From Vibrio ishigakensis (lineage in GTDB: Bacteria > Pseudomonadota > Gammaproteobacteria > Enterobacterales > Vibrionaceae), in contig NZ_AP024881.1 of NCBI RefSeq assembly GCF_024347675.1, forward strand, positions 1,364,001-1,428,000: a stretch of DNA of 64,000 nucleotides, read 5' to 3'. This document shows, one piece after another, positions 8,907 through 16,773 of the stretch. Position 1 is the stretch's first letter. Every line of letters starts with the position of its first letter. The translations under genes and the position numbers were made by a program. A model generated the notes under the pieces. It was not told where the DNA came from. It saw only the letters and a program-made list of their open reading frames with translations, and searched no databases.

Positions 8907-9844
8907 TCAATCAGCTGTCTCTACAGAATTTGGCAAATTTTCACTTCATGAGGCCGTTCTGGTTGTTGGCGATATTGCCTCTGGCGTTTTTCTGTCGCCA
9001 ACTCAGTAAGAAGGACAATACTCTTGCCCAGTGGCAGGGAGTCATGTCTAAGAACATGGTCGAGCATCTAACAGTAAACCCAGACGGCAAGCGTAAGGTG
9101 ACGCCAAAAAAAGCGTTTACTCTGTTTGCATTCATTGCAACCGTGGTTATGGCCGGACCAACATGGAAGCAAGAGACTTCGCCGCTGTTTGAGGATAACT
9201 CCGAGCTCATTATCGCGCTGGATGTTTCTATGCAAGGGCAAGATCTAGCACCGTCTCGATTGGTTCGAGCTAAACAGAAGATAAGCCAACTGCTAGAGAT
9301 GCGAGGGGATGCAAAATCAGGTTTGATCATCTTTGGTGGCAGCGCCCATGTTGCCATGCCAGTGACCAAAGACAGGGCTTTGGCTGCTTATTTCTTAGAT
9401 GCACTAGAGCCTAACTTGCTACCAGAAAAGACTAGCAAGCCTGATACGGTGTTAGCGCCTATCGATAAGCTGCTTTCTCAATCAAAGGCACCCTCTACGG
9501 TATTGATTGTGACCGACAAAACTGAGCCTGAGGCTATCGAAGCGTTCGAGCAGAAGTTTACAGACCTTAAGCACCAGGTCGTAGTGTGGGCAATTGGAGA
9601 GTCTGGGTTATCCCAGAGCGAATTGACTCAGTTAGAAACTCTGGCTAAATCAGGTAATGGCTCTTTGGTGCAGTTCACCCATGATGACAGTGATGTTAAG
9701 TCGGTGAACAGTGAGATCGAGAATAATCTGTTTGCGGTGCAAGACAATGATCAGCCTTGGCATGACTCAGGTTACTGGCTGCTGTTTTTGATATTACCGA
9801 TTCAACTGATGTGGTTTAGACGTGGGTGGACCTTGCAATGGTAG
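8894..9844 (+). CDS. VWA-domain membrane protein, BatB-like, with altered MIDAS
   Basis: 316 aa. TM helices near residues 18-36 and 70-88, a VWA-type domain, and a C-terminal TM (YWLLFLILPIQLMWF). The ion-binding motif reads IALDVSMQGQDL: the first Asp and Ser are kept but the second Ser of DxSxS is Gln, and the later TDG motif is TDKTEP. Metal binding may therefore be weaker than in the upstream VWA protein. The gene starts inside the 3' end of the BatA-like gene with a good GGAGG 6 nt upstream. It overlaps the TPR gene at its own end. The role is presumably a paired VWA subunit in a Bat-type complex. Confidence 0.87.
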   Translation: MGEIINQLSLQNLANFHFMRPFWLLAILPLAFFCRQLSKKDNTLAQWQGVMSKNMVEHLTVNPDGKRKVTPKKAFTLFAFIATVVMAGPTWKQETSPLFEDNSELIIALDVSMQGQDLAPSRLVRAKQKISQLLEMRGDAKSGLIIFGGSAHVAMPVTKDRALAAYFLDALEPNLLPEKTSKPDTVLAPIDKLLSQSKAPSTVLIVTDKTEPEAIEAFEQKFTDLKHQVVVWAIGESGLSQSELTQLETLAKSGNGSLVQFTHDDSDVKSVNSEIENNLFAVQDNDQPWHDSGYWLLFLILPIQLMWFRRGWTLQW

Positions 9845-10428
9845 TGAAATACAAATGGTGGATCTTGCTTGGTCTAGTGGTGGTTACTCTAGGTTGGGGC
9901 GCCTTGTTCCCAAATTCTCTCAAAGATTTCTGGCTATCGCAGGATCAGCAAGCCCAGCTCCATTTTGAGAAGGGGGAATTTGAGCAAGCATCGAATCTGT
10001 ATCAGGACACTAAATGGAAAGCATACAGCGCATATCTTGCGGGTGACTTTGCTTCGACCATTACCTTATTAAAAGATGCGCAAGATGATGAGTCTCAGTT
10101 CTTAATGGCCAATGCTAACGCTTACTCAGGTCAGCTTGAAAAGGCGCTAGAGATGTATACCCAGCTTGCTACGAGCGAGCGATTTGCCAAAGCAGCGACT
10201 CACAACATCCAAGTAATGAAGGATGCAATCCAGAAAATCAAAGATGCCCCGCCAGAGGCAATGGAAGCGGAGAAGAAGATTGATGATCGCCAGCTTGCTG
10301 ACGAAGAGACTGAAGCGGAAGCAACAGAGCAGTTGCAACTTAGCGATGCAGCATGGCTGAAGCAGGTTCGCCAAGACCCATCAAAGTTCTTAAGACAAAA
10401 ATTTCAGCAGGAGTACGCAAGTGAATAG
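9838..10428 (+). CDS. Membrane-anchored TPR protein, BatC-like
   Basis: 196 aa from ATG 9838 (GGTGGA at proper distance); a GTG 12 nt upstream is an alternative. N-terminal TM helix (WWILLGLVVVTLGWGALF), then TPR-like helical repeats at about residues 35-130 (HFEKGEFEQASNLYQD, NAYSGQLEKALEMYTQLA) and a charged Glu/Ala-rich tail. TPR proteins with one TM are the usual partner between BatB and BatD and probably provide periplasmic protein-protein contacts. It overlaps the VWA gene by 7 nt and the BatD gene by 8 nt. The acidic linker before the C-terminal DPSKFLRQKFQQEY segment is distinctive of these proteins. Confidence 0.82.
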   Translation: MVVKYKWWILLGLVVVTLGWGALFPNSLKDFWLSQDQQAQLHFEKGEFEQASNLYQDTKWKAYSAYLAGDFASTITLLKDAQDDESQFLMANANAYSGQLEKALEMYTQLATSERFAKAATHNIQVMKDAIQKIKDAPPEAMEAEKKIDDRQLADEETEAEATEQLQLSDAAWLKQVRQDPSKFLRQKFQQEYASE

Positions 10429-11668
10429 AGTGAAATTTCAAAACCTGTTTATACAAAGCCTGCTGATTCTGTGTGCTTTGTTCACCAGCCAAAACCTTCT
10501 GGCATCTGAGCTGCAAAGCTATATCGATAAGGGTGACATCAAGGTTAGTGTCGAATTAGACAGCGACAAGGTTGTGCCGCGTGAGCAGGTACAAGCTACC
10601 CTTGAGATCGTGAGTAAATATCCTCTGAAAGATGAAATAGTCTTGCCGTACCTTAATGTAGATAATGGCATCGTAAAATCTGACGAGCAGGGTGTATTGC
10701 GCTCTAGCAAGATGGTAGATGGTGAGCGTTGGTATTCGCAAAGCACCAAGATCTATGTTTACCCAATGCAACAAGGGCGCTTTGTACTGCCAAGCTTTGA
10801 TGTAGCTGTGACTCTTTTAGATGACAAAACATCGGTATCTGGCGCTATCCAGACGCCTGAGGCGGGCTTTGACGTAACAGCTTCAGGTTCACAACTAGAG
10901 TACGTGGCCGGCAGTGCAGCCAGTTTTACTGTTACTGGTGCAAGTGAAGAAGAGCTAGAGAGTGGGGACGCGGTAACATTAACCTATGTACTGAGCGTAA
11001 AAGACTCTCACACTATGCTACTGCCTGAGTTTAAAGCTGCGGAGATTGCAGGTGCTGAGCGCTATGTGAAACCGCTACAAAAAGAGAATCAATACAATCG
11101 ACTGTCAAAGTCCAACACTGCGATACTGACTCAAGAGGTGACTTATATCTTCCCTAACGAGGGGCACTTTACTGTGCCTAGTCAGACTGTGCAGTGGTGG
11201 GAGACCGAGTCGAAAAGTATGAAAACACTCGAGCTTGATCAGCAGGTGTTTGTGGTGGGCACGCCAAGCTTGCTTTCAAGTTTGCCTAAGCTGGATCAGA
11301 TCTGGGTGTATGCACTTCTCGGTGTTATCGCCTTGCTATGGGCGCTTAAGCTGGCTTTTAACAAGATAAAACGAGTGCCGAGGCTAACATCTAAACAGAC
11401 AAAGGTTCCGCTTTCTAAGCTCTTCTTAAATGCTGTTAAGCACAAAGAGTACGATAAGGCGATCAACCTGGCTCGAGAGTTGTCTCAAGTTAAGGGTGTA
11501 GAACTTGAAAGATTTCCTCTGTGGCAAGAAATGCTTGAGCAGACCTATTCGAAGTCGAACGAGGGTTTTACCCATGAGAAGGCGATGGAACTGTTGAGAT
11601 TGATGTCGACTGTGCCGAGCAAACAGAAAACATCATTTAAGTTTGATTGGCGATTGAATCCACATTAA
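10421..11668 (+). CDS. BatD-like (oxygen tolerance) membrane protein
   Basis: 415 aa, GTG start with AGGAG 7 nt upstream. A signal peptide (cleavage near LLASEL, residue 29) is followed by an extracytoplasmic beta-rich region typical of BatD, with repeated Ig-like strands (VVPREQVQATLEI; SGDAVTLTYVLSV). A TM helix lies near residues 290-310 (WVYALLGVIALLWALKL), then a cytoplasmic helical tail. It closes the MoxR operon. Family members are linked to oxidative and envelope stress tolerance, but the molecular role is unknown. Its stop codon overlaps the stop of the convergent EamA gene (shared TTAA at 11665-11668), and no strong terminator lies between. Confidence 0.87.
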   Translation: MNRVKFQNLFIQSLLILCALFTSQNLLASELQSYIDKGDIKVSVELDSDKVVPREQVQATLEIVSKYPLKDEIVLPYLNVDNGIVKSDEQGVLRSSKMVDGERWYSQSTKIYVYPMQQGRFVLPSFDVAVTLLDDKTSVSGAIQTPEAGFDVTASGSQLEYVAGSAASFTVTGASEEELESGDAVTLTYVLSVKDSHTMLLPEFKAAEIAGAERYVKPLQKENQYNRLSKSNTAILTQEVTYIFPNEGHFTVPSQTVQWWETESKSMKTLELDQQVFVVGTPSLLSSLPKLDQIWVYALLGVIALLWALKLAFNKIKRVPRLTSKQTKVPLSKLFLNAVKHKEYDKAINLARELSQVKGVELERFPLWQEMLEQTYSKSNEGFTHEKAMELLRLMSTVPSKQKTSFKFDWRLNPH

Positions 11669-12516
11669 TCCTTATTACTCGCCCTAGAGGTAAAGACTAG
11701 GGCGATGCCACCTAAAATAACCGTGCCCGAGATTATCGCGTGTGCGGTTAACGACTCTCCCAATAACAGTGCGCCAATCACCAGCGCCAGAGCTGGCACC
11801 GAAAGTTGGCTCACAGCCGCCTGTAATAGGCTGAGACTCTTCATTACTTGATACCATAGAAGGTATCCAAGACCCGAGGCAATGGCGCCAGAGGCAATAG
11901 CCAGTAGTGCCCCGTTTAAAGTAATGTGTATGTTGTTAAGTAGAAATGGCGACAAAAACAGCGCCACTATTGAGGCCGAGATAAAGCCCCAGGAAATACC
12001 AAGGCTAGGGGATTCAGCCTGCTTACCCAACGCGGTAAAGCCAGCCCAGCAAACTCCCGAACCTATCATGAGTAGCGCAGAGAGCGTATCTGGGCGAGAT
12101 ACTGACGGAAGCATCAGATAGACAAAACCTGCCACTGATACAGATATACCGATGATTTCCAGAGCTTTAAAACGTTCACCTTGCCACCAATAAAGGGCCA
12201 ACAGACTCAGTTGCACAGCACCAAACAGTAGTAGCGCCCCTGTGCCTGCAGTGAGCTTGAGATAAGCAAAAGAGAACAGTGCCGCGTAACCAAATAGGGA
12301 TACACCTGCAAGCAGGCTAAATCTCAGGTTCGGTGCAGAGGCTTTTCCTTTGCCGGTGAAAAGTAGCATAACCAGTAATAGCACTGCCCCCGATATTAAT
12401 CGAAACAGGGTAAATGAGCCCGCGTCTATAAGCCCTTTGGCTAGCGCGAGACGGCACAGTATAGAGTTCGCAGCAAAGGCCAGCATTGCAAGGCCGGTTA
12501 GTAAGAAGGTAGACAT
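11665..12516 (-). CDS. EamA/DMT-family transporter
   Basis: 283 aa from ATG 12516; a TTG 30 nt upstream would lie inside the preceding gene. Ten hydrophobic helices are arranged as two EamA repeats, the usual drug/metabolite transporter topology. Likely a small-metabolite exporter; the substrate cannot be read from sequence. The start lies 4 nt after the stop of the SgrR-like regulator, with only GAGAAAAAG inside the upstream ORF as a distant Shine-Dalgarno, so translation is probably coupled. In enteric bacteria sgrR neighbours the sugar exporter setA. An exporter linked to an SgrR-type regulator here suggests an analogous sugar- or solute-stress role (inference). Confidence 0.87.
   Translation of the reverse strand: MSTFLLTGLAMLAFAANSILCRLALAKGLIDAGSFTLFRLISGAVLLLVMLLFTGKGKASAPNLRFSLLAGVSLFGYAALFSFAYLKLTAGTGALLLFGAVQLSLLALYWWQGERFKALEIIGISVSVAGFVYLMLPSVSRPDTLSALLMIGSGVCWAGFTALGKQAESPSLGISWGFISASIVALFLSPFLLNNIHITLNGALLAIASGAIASGLGYLLWYQVMKSLSLLQAAVSQLSVPALALVIGALLLGESLTAHAIISGTVILGGIALVFTSRASNKD
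11680..11704. other. Inverted repeat at the BatD/EamA convergent end
   Basis: CGCCCTAG (11680-11687) and CTAGGGCG (11697-11704) form an 8-bp stem with a 9-nt loop inside the last codons of the EamA gene. No T-run follows on either strand, so it is not a canonical terminator, though it is the only hairpin seen at this junction. Confidence 0.45.
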
Positions 12517-12520
12517 CAAA

Positions 12521-14170
12521 TCAGTTGGCTTTTTCTCGTTTATCAAACCAGATATTACACAGAGTCATCATACCTAGGCTATCAACATCTGTGCCGCGAA
12601 GAGTATCGTGGCTTTTGAACGCCACAGATTTCACCCAAAGTGGCACCAAGCGCTTCTCTTCTAGGTAGCGATCTTCTATATCATTTAAAAATGCACTTTT
12701 AGAGGCTCGGGTTTGCTGAAACTCTGTGATCCACTGTCTTTGTTTAAATGGTGTGATCATATTGCAGGCAGATTCGCTCAGCATCAGCCAGTAATAGTGA
12801 TCGAGCAGCACGTCTGCACCAAACAGGAAGTTGTTTACCCAAATGTCTGCTTCAGCCACGGTTTCCACATACTCGATACTGATCCCTGCGTTGACTAACT
12901 CTATCCAAAGCAGTTGTATGGGCTCTTGGTTCTGCACGTGCACTTTGAGCTTAGTAGGGATGTCGCTCATGTTAAGCGCGTCATTGGATTCCAGCTCACG
13001 AATCTTGCGATTAGGCAGTATGGTGGAAGTAAGCTCTCGGTCATTGGTGTAGTGTTTATTGAGTACCTGATTGGTGAAGGCACTCAGAGCTAACCGGGTA
13101 TTGAAGTCCAACCTATGACTGAAGCAAAGTGCCTTGGTTCCCATGGTGGAGTAGCTGCGATCCGCTTTGTTGGCGATATCGTCGATGTGTTCGAACTCAA
13201 ATAGGTGGCCTACCGAGGTTTTATTTGAGGTAGTGACGTGCCAAAAGTCGGCGCGCTTTAACACCCCATGTACAGCAAAGTACTGAGCATTCTTAACTAA
13301 AGACCAATGATCCTTACTGCGATATTCCCAGTGATAAGCACCTGTGCCGTATGGGTAATCCGGCTCAGCATCGTTGTCTAGAAATATCGACGCGTGCACA
13401 TCGGCAATAGCGTGCAAAAATACAGGGTCATCATGAGTCAGGGTTACTTCCACCCATTGATGATTTACTTCGACACTTTTGATGCTGGAATAGAGCTGAT
13501 GCGCCACACTATGCTCGTCCATATGAGCGATTAGGTTCTGCTTTACATGCTCTGGCGTTACCAACTCACCGTTATGAAAGTAGACATCGGGTCTGATTCG
13601 AAAGTAGTGGGTTAGCCCTTCTTGATAGAACTGGTGAGCAAGGTGTGGCTCGAATGCACCAGTACTGGTGTTGAGTTTAATCAGGGTGTCGAACATTGCT
13701 ATCACATAGATACCCGCATGGCGATCCGTCATATTCATTGGGTGGCAATAAGGAAGGCTGTATGGCACTAGAGAGACCAACTCATCGGAATGTTCTTTGT
13801 CTTCGGAAAGATCGGCTAGCCATTCTGGCAGGTGCTGCTTAAACACGTTGTCGTATTTAAATATATCGGCGTAACGTGAAGCTTCATTCAGCTCACCGTT
13901 GGCCACATAAGACTTGAGCACATTACAAAATCTCTCGTGAAAGGAGCTCAGGATCTGCAACTGGGTCTTATTGCCTCGGCCTTTACCTGGGATCCAGTGG
14001 ATCCACCCAAGCTCGTTAAGGCTTTTCATGATCTTGGCAACGTTACGAGTAGAGCAAGACATCACATCTGCCAGAGTCTGGCTATCTACCGTGGTGGCTT
14101 CGGTACCAAAGTAGCTGTCGAGCTGTTTTAATCTTTGCAGGTGAATAGTACTGCTGGGTCTTTCCATCAT
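12521..14170 (-). CDS. SgrR-like transcriptional regulator with solute-binding domain
   Basis: 549 aa, matching E. coli SgrR (551). The N-terminal 110 residues carry a winged-helix domain (SQTLADVMSCSTRNVAKIMK; WIHWIPGKGRGN). The rest resembles a family-5 solute-binding protein (FRIRPDVYFHNGELVTPEHV; AYHWEYRSKDHWSLVKN). SgrR senses sugar-phosphate stress in enterics and activates the small RNA SgrS. Here the regulator instead leads directly into an EamA transporter 4 nt downstream. I found no SgrS-like RNA in the 126 bp upstream. The start is ATG 14170, with a second ATG immediately after; the Shine-Dalgarno is poor. The effector is unknown: other SgrR paralogues bind oligopeptide- or sugar-like ligands. 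Confidence 0.88.
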   Translation of the reverse strand: MMERPSSTIHLQRLKQLDSYFGTEATTVDSQTLADVMSCSTRNVAKIMKSLNELGWIHWIPGKGRGNKTQLQILSSFHERFCNVLKSYVANGELNEASRYADIFKYDNVFKQHLPEWLADLSEDKEHSDELVSLVPYSLPYCHPMNMTDRHAGIYVIAMFDTLIKLNTSTGAFEPHLAHQFYQEGLTHYFRIRPDVYFHNGELVTPEHVKQNLIAHMDEHSVAHQLYSSIKSVEVNHQWVEVTLTHDDPVFLHAIADVHASIFLDNDAEPDYPYGTGAYHWEYRSKDHWSLVKNAQYFAVHGVLKRADFWHVTTSNKTSVGHLFEFEHIDDIANKADRSYSTMGTKALCFSHRLDFNTRLALSAFTNQVLNKHYTNDRELTSTILPNRKIRELESNDALNMSDIPTKLKVHVQNQEPIQLLWIELVNAGISIEYVETVAEADIWVNNFLFGADVLLDHYYWLMLSESACNMITPFKQRQWITEFQQTRASKSAFLNDIEDRYLEEKRLVPLWVKSVAFKSHDTLRGTDVDSLGMMTLCNIWFDKREKAN

Positions 14171-14296
14171 GAGTCAAATCGTAAAACAAGAAGTTAATAT
14201 TTTAGATCAGAAAAGGGCAGTTCGACTTTTTAGAACATTAAAACCATTAATGCCAATAAGACTACTTTGCCCAATATAGAAAATAATACGGAAGGC

Positions 14297-15007
14297 TTAT
14301 TCGTCTTCGTATTCTGGGCGCCATGATAGAGCACTGGCAATGCTACCCACGACCACCGCATCTTTTTGTTCCGGAGTCAGATCTTCCATCATTTGAATGC
14401 TGATATGGCTGTTGGTTTCCGTAGCCGCTACCTCTTTACCGTTCAGCATGAAGCTGTAGCCCAGTGGATAGCCGCCGGAGAAGGAGGAGCCTTGAGCTGT
14501 TTTAACCGCGGCAACTTGAAGAGTGGTTCCATCAAGGGTAATAGAGCCTTTTTCATCGGCATCGCCAATGAGCTTGCGCTCCGGCTTGATTGAATAGCTA
14601 CCGACTTTTTGATTTTCCACCAGAATGTCACATTCAAACGGGTCGCTACTCGCCATATTGATACCTCCAAGAGTTAAGCCTCCTTGGTCACCATGGCAAG
14701 CGAGTTTCCAGTTTTGATTGGAATCTACCTTAGTGATTTCGGCTGCTAGTCCTCCTTCAGCGGTACCATATACACCAAACCAGTCAGTGCTTGAGGCATC
14801 TCGTGTAAACTTACCTTTATATAAACCGGCAACATCAAAGGTACCCTCTGTACCAAATCCGCCAAACTGTCCATCTACAGAAACAGCCATGGATGGCAGG
14901 CTGGCGACTTCGTCAGATTTTTGCATGACTGCAGTTGAAACACAGCCTGTAAGAGCAGAGGCGATCAGCACGCCGAGAGTCGCAGTTTTGATTGTTATGT
15001 TTTTCAT
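14297..15007 (-). CDS. Predicted lipoprotein of unknown function
   Basis: 236 aa from ATG 15007 (AAGGG upstream); a longer ORF upstream lacks a ribosome site. The lipobox LTGC near residues 19-22 follows a hydrophobic signal, so the mature protein begins with a lipidated Cys. The residue after it is Val, compatible with outer-membrane sorting. The mature part is Gly/Ser-rich and beta-like, with no family I recognise. Two Cys residues (LACHGDQGG, DPFECDI) could form a disulfide. It is divergent from the barrel gene at 15151, with 143 bp between start codons, so the CRP-like site at 15100-15115 could act on either gene. Confidence 0.75.
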   Translation of the reverse strand: MKNITIKTATLGVLIASALTGCVSTAVMQKSDEVASLPSMAVSVDGQFGGFGTEGTFDVAGLYKGKFTRDASSTDWFGVYGTAEGGLAAEITKVDSNQNWKLACHGDQGGLTLGGINMASSDPFECDILVENQKVGSYSIKPERKLIGDADEKGSITLDGTTLQVAAVKTAQGSSFSGGYPLGYSFMLNGKEVAATETNSHISIQMMEDLTPEQKDAVVVGSIASALSWRPEYEDE

Positions 15008-15099
15008 GGTGAACCCTTTTTCGTTATTTCTGGCGACAATATAAGCACCCTTATGCATTGAAAAGAGGAATAGGTTCGGGAAAGGTGTTCCTGTTTTAT

Positions 15100-15115
15100 T
15101 GTGATCTAAATCACT
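15100..15115. promoter_or_regulatory. CRP-like site upstream of the outer-membrane barrel gene
   Basis: TGTGA-N6-TCACT matches nine of ten positions of the CRP core consensus (TGTGA-N6-TCACA). It lies 36 bp before the barrel start codon and 93 bp before the divergent lipoprotein start. Its closeness to the start codon means it could activate the divergent gene or repress the barrel gene. Confidence 0.55.
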
Positions 15116-15150
15116 ATATTGCGTGCAAGGCTATTCATGGGGGGACTAAT

Positions 15151-15726
15151 ATGAAAGCTCTTAAATATGCACTCTTATCGACAGTGGCATTCGCATCGTT
15201 CGCAAATGCAGGGACAGTTAGTGACTTTTTTGATGGTGTATCAGTTGGTGCTGGTTACATTAATGAGTCGGGTAAGGATATAAACGTTTCAGGCTCGTCT
15301 AACCGTTCAGATGGCTTTGAGTTGTATTCGCAAGCTCCAATCAACGACTATTTGTTTGTTGACTCACGATACTCTTGGACCCAAGAAGACTTCAGTGCTC
15401 AGACAAAAGCAGGTTATCAGAAAACGGCTGAATTAAAGCGCGATCACCTTCAAGCAAGTGTTGGTGCAGGCTATCCATACAAGGTTTCTGATTCTGTTCA
15501 GTTGAAACCATTCGTTAAAACGGGTTGGTCGTGGGATAAAGCTAAGTTCGATACCACTTATCCTGGATTCGATACTCATGGCTCTAAAAGTGACAACAGC
15601 TTCACCCTTGGTACAGGCGTAGAAGCACAATTTGGCCATCACTTCGTAAGCACAGTGAACTACACCAAAGAGACCAGCGGCTTCAAGATGGAGCAAGTAA
15701 GTTTCGACCTAGGTTATCGTTTCTAA
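15151..15726 (+). CDS. Small outer-membrane beta-barrel protein, copy 1
   Basis: 191 aa from ATG 15151, with GGGGGG 6 nt upstream; an upstream GTG-like extension would bury the signal peptide. Signal peptide MKALKYALLSTVAFASFANA, then a short barrel of the OmpA-like/OmpX-like kind with alternating strands (SVGAGYINESG, ASVGAGYPYKV, KPFVKTGWSWDKAKF). It ends in LGYRF: a C-terminal aromatic residue is the BAM recognition signature. It is paralogous to 16110-16658, with shared YPxxVxxSxxxKPxVxTGWxW and xxxQFGxHFVxxxxYT blocks. A strong bidirectional terminator follows. The function is unknown. Confidence 0.82.
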   Translation: MKALKYALLSTVAFASFANAGTVSDFFDGVSVGAGYINESGKDINVSGSSNRSDGFELYSQAPINDYLFVDSRYSWTQEDFSAQTKAGYQKTAELKRDHLQASVGAGYPYKVSDSVQLKPFVKTGWSWDKAKFDTTYPGFDTHGSKSDNSFTLGTGVEAQFGHHFVSTVNYTKETSGFKMEQVSFDLGYRF

Positions 15727-15754
15727 CAAGCCAGACAAACTAAATATTCAATAA

Positions 15755-15795
15755 AAAAGCGGGGATCGGTGCATGATCCCCGCTTTTCTATTTTT
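15755..15795. terminator. Bidirectional terminator between barrel gene and minus-strand small ORF
   Basis: A 13-bp perfect stem (15755-15767 with 15775-15787) has a 7-nt loop. The plus side continues into CTATTTTT; the minus side continues into TTTTTTATT. The minus-strand small ORF stops right beside it. Confidence 0.9.
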
Positions 15796-15979
15796 ACACT
15801 AGTTTATCGATGTCATCTAAGTCGTCTATGCGGGACGCAAGAGGGTTGAACAATACCAGTGGCAGTTTTTTATGAGTCGCGACATGGAAGGCATTTCGAT
15901 TCAGTTGTTGGTGCAACCGTTTCCTGTGCTTCGCATGGCGGCTGACCTGCAGCCTACGCCTATTACTCAGACTATTCAT
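15794..15979 (-). CDS. Possible small basic protein (61 aa)
   Basis: Tentative gene. From ATG 15979 it encodes 61 aa: a very basic first half (SNRRRLQVSRHAKHRKRLHQ), a hydrophobic patch (LPLVLFNPL) and an acidic end (RIDDLDDIDKL). The main support is position: its TAA sits directly against a bidirectional terminator that has a perfect T-run on the minus side, and the 384 bp between the two barrel genes is otherwise empty. Against it: the Shine-Dalgarno is weak (AGTAGTGG) and I recognise no family. A GTG at 16021 would add 14 residues but falls inside a hairpin. A nucleic-acid or ribosome contact would fit the composition, but that is speculation. Confidence 0.42.
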   Translation of the reverse strand: MNSLSNRRRLQVSRHAKHRKRLHQQLNRNAFHVATHKKLPLVLFNPLASRIDDLDDIDKLV

Positions 15980-16014
15980 ATGGGGCACCACTACTTTATT
16001 CAGATTCGAAATTA

Positions 16015-16051
16015 AAAACACGAACAGTTCATGAAGAAGTGTTCGTGTTTT
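16015..16051 (-). other. 12-bp hairpin with minus-strand T-run upstream of barrel copy 2
   Basis: AAAACACGAACA (16015-16026) pairs perfectly with TGTTCGTGTTTT (16040-16051) around a 13-nt loop. Read on the minus strand, the stem runs into TTTTTAATTT, as in an intrinsic terminator. No gene is known on the minus strand just upstream of it, so it may end an antisense or small RNA, or insulate the small ORF from read-through. Confidence 0.6.
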
Positions 16052-16109
16052 AAGTATGTACGTTATTTATACAATTTCCCACCTAAATGACGAAAGGGGG
16101 ATCTCTATC

Positions 16110-16658
16110 ATGAATAAAGTAAAACTGGCTCTGATCTTTGCAGGCTTAACACTAGGTGGCGCAAATCTGGCCCATGCGGAGAACTTCTTCTCTGGGATTA
16201 CTATGGGGGCGGGTTACGCGAAAGGTAGCGTGAATATGGACGGGGACTCGTTAGTAAAACCTGATGGATACAGCGTCTTTTCTCGTGGCTATCTTGTTAA
16301 GTCATATAAAGATTATCTTTTTACTGACTTTCGCGTGGTCACCGAATCGGGCAAGAGACAACAATTCAAACTTGATCGTACAAGTTATCAAGCATCACTT
16401 GGTTTGGGTTATCCATTCCATGTAGCGAACAGTATTTCAATGAAGCCTTATGTCCAAACGGGTTGGGCTTGGAATTCACTTAAAGGTAAACAATCAGGTC
16501 AAACTCAAAAGCATCATGATAATGGTGTGCTATTGGGTGTGGGTCTTGAAACCCAATTTGGAGATCATTTCGTCACAAGTATTGGTTACACAACTTCTAA
16601 GGGACAAAACGATTTTTCCTACGAAAACACAATGTTTGACTTAGGGTACAAATTCTAA
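16110..16658 (+). CDS. Small outer-membrane beta-barrel protein, copy 2
   Basis: 182 aa from ATG 16110 (AAGGGGG upstream). Signal peptide MNKVKLALIFAGLTLGGANLAHA; strands include ITMGAGYAKGSVNM, ASLGLGYPFHVANSISMKP and YVQTGWAWNS; the C-terminus is LGYKF with the terminal Phe of BAM substrates. It is a diverged paralogue of the 15151-15726 barrel: the same length class, the same NDY/KDYLFxDxR block and the same C-terminal half. No loop motif indicates a ligand. The two copies are not in one operon, because terminators and a hairpin lie between them. Confidence 0.82.
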   Translation: MNKVKLALIFAGLTLGGANLAHAENFFSGITMGAGYAKGSVNMDGDSLVKPDGYSVFSRGYLVKSYKDYLFTDFRVVTESGKRQQFKLDRTSYQASLGLGYPFHVANSISMKPYVQTGWAWNSLKGKQSGQTQKHHDNGVLLGVGLETQFGDHFVTSIGYTTSKGQNDFSYENTMFDLGYKF

Positions 16659-16666
16659 CCTTCATA

Positions 16667-16688
16667 TGCCCAGATGAAAATCTGGGCA
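16667..16688 (+). terminator. GNRA-capped hairpin after barrel copy 2
   Basis: TGCCCAGAT (16667-16675) and ATCTGGGCA (16680-16688) flank a GAAA tetraloop. It sits 8 bp after the stop codon. The T-run is missing, so termination may be inefficient or the hairpin may protect the 3' end. Confidence 0.6.
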
Positions 16689-16773
16689 CTCGTTACATAA
16701 TCCATACTCCGTATCTAGTTTTATATTCTCATTCCTTTATCATTGGCAAAGCACTTTCAAAAATGGATTGGTA

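Noticed and set aside
8941..9369. 142-aa minus-strand frame inside the BatB-like gene
   Set aside because: Antisense shadow of a well-supported gene; no family resemblance and no promoter or ribosome site.
14171..14296. SgrS-like small RNA beside the SgrR-like gene
   Set aside because: No terminator hairpin with a T-run and no ptsG-complementary stretch could be recognised in the short upstream region.
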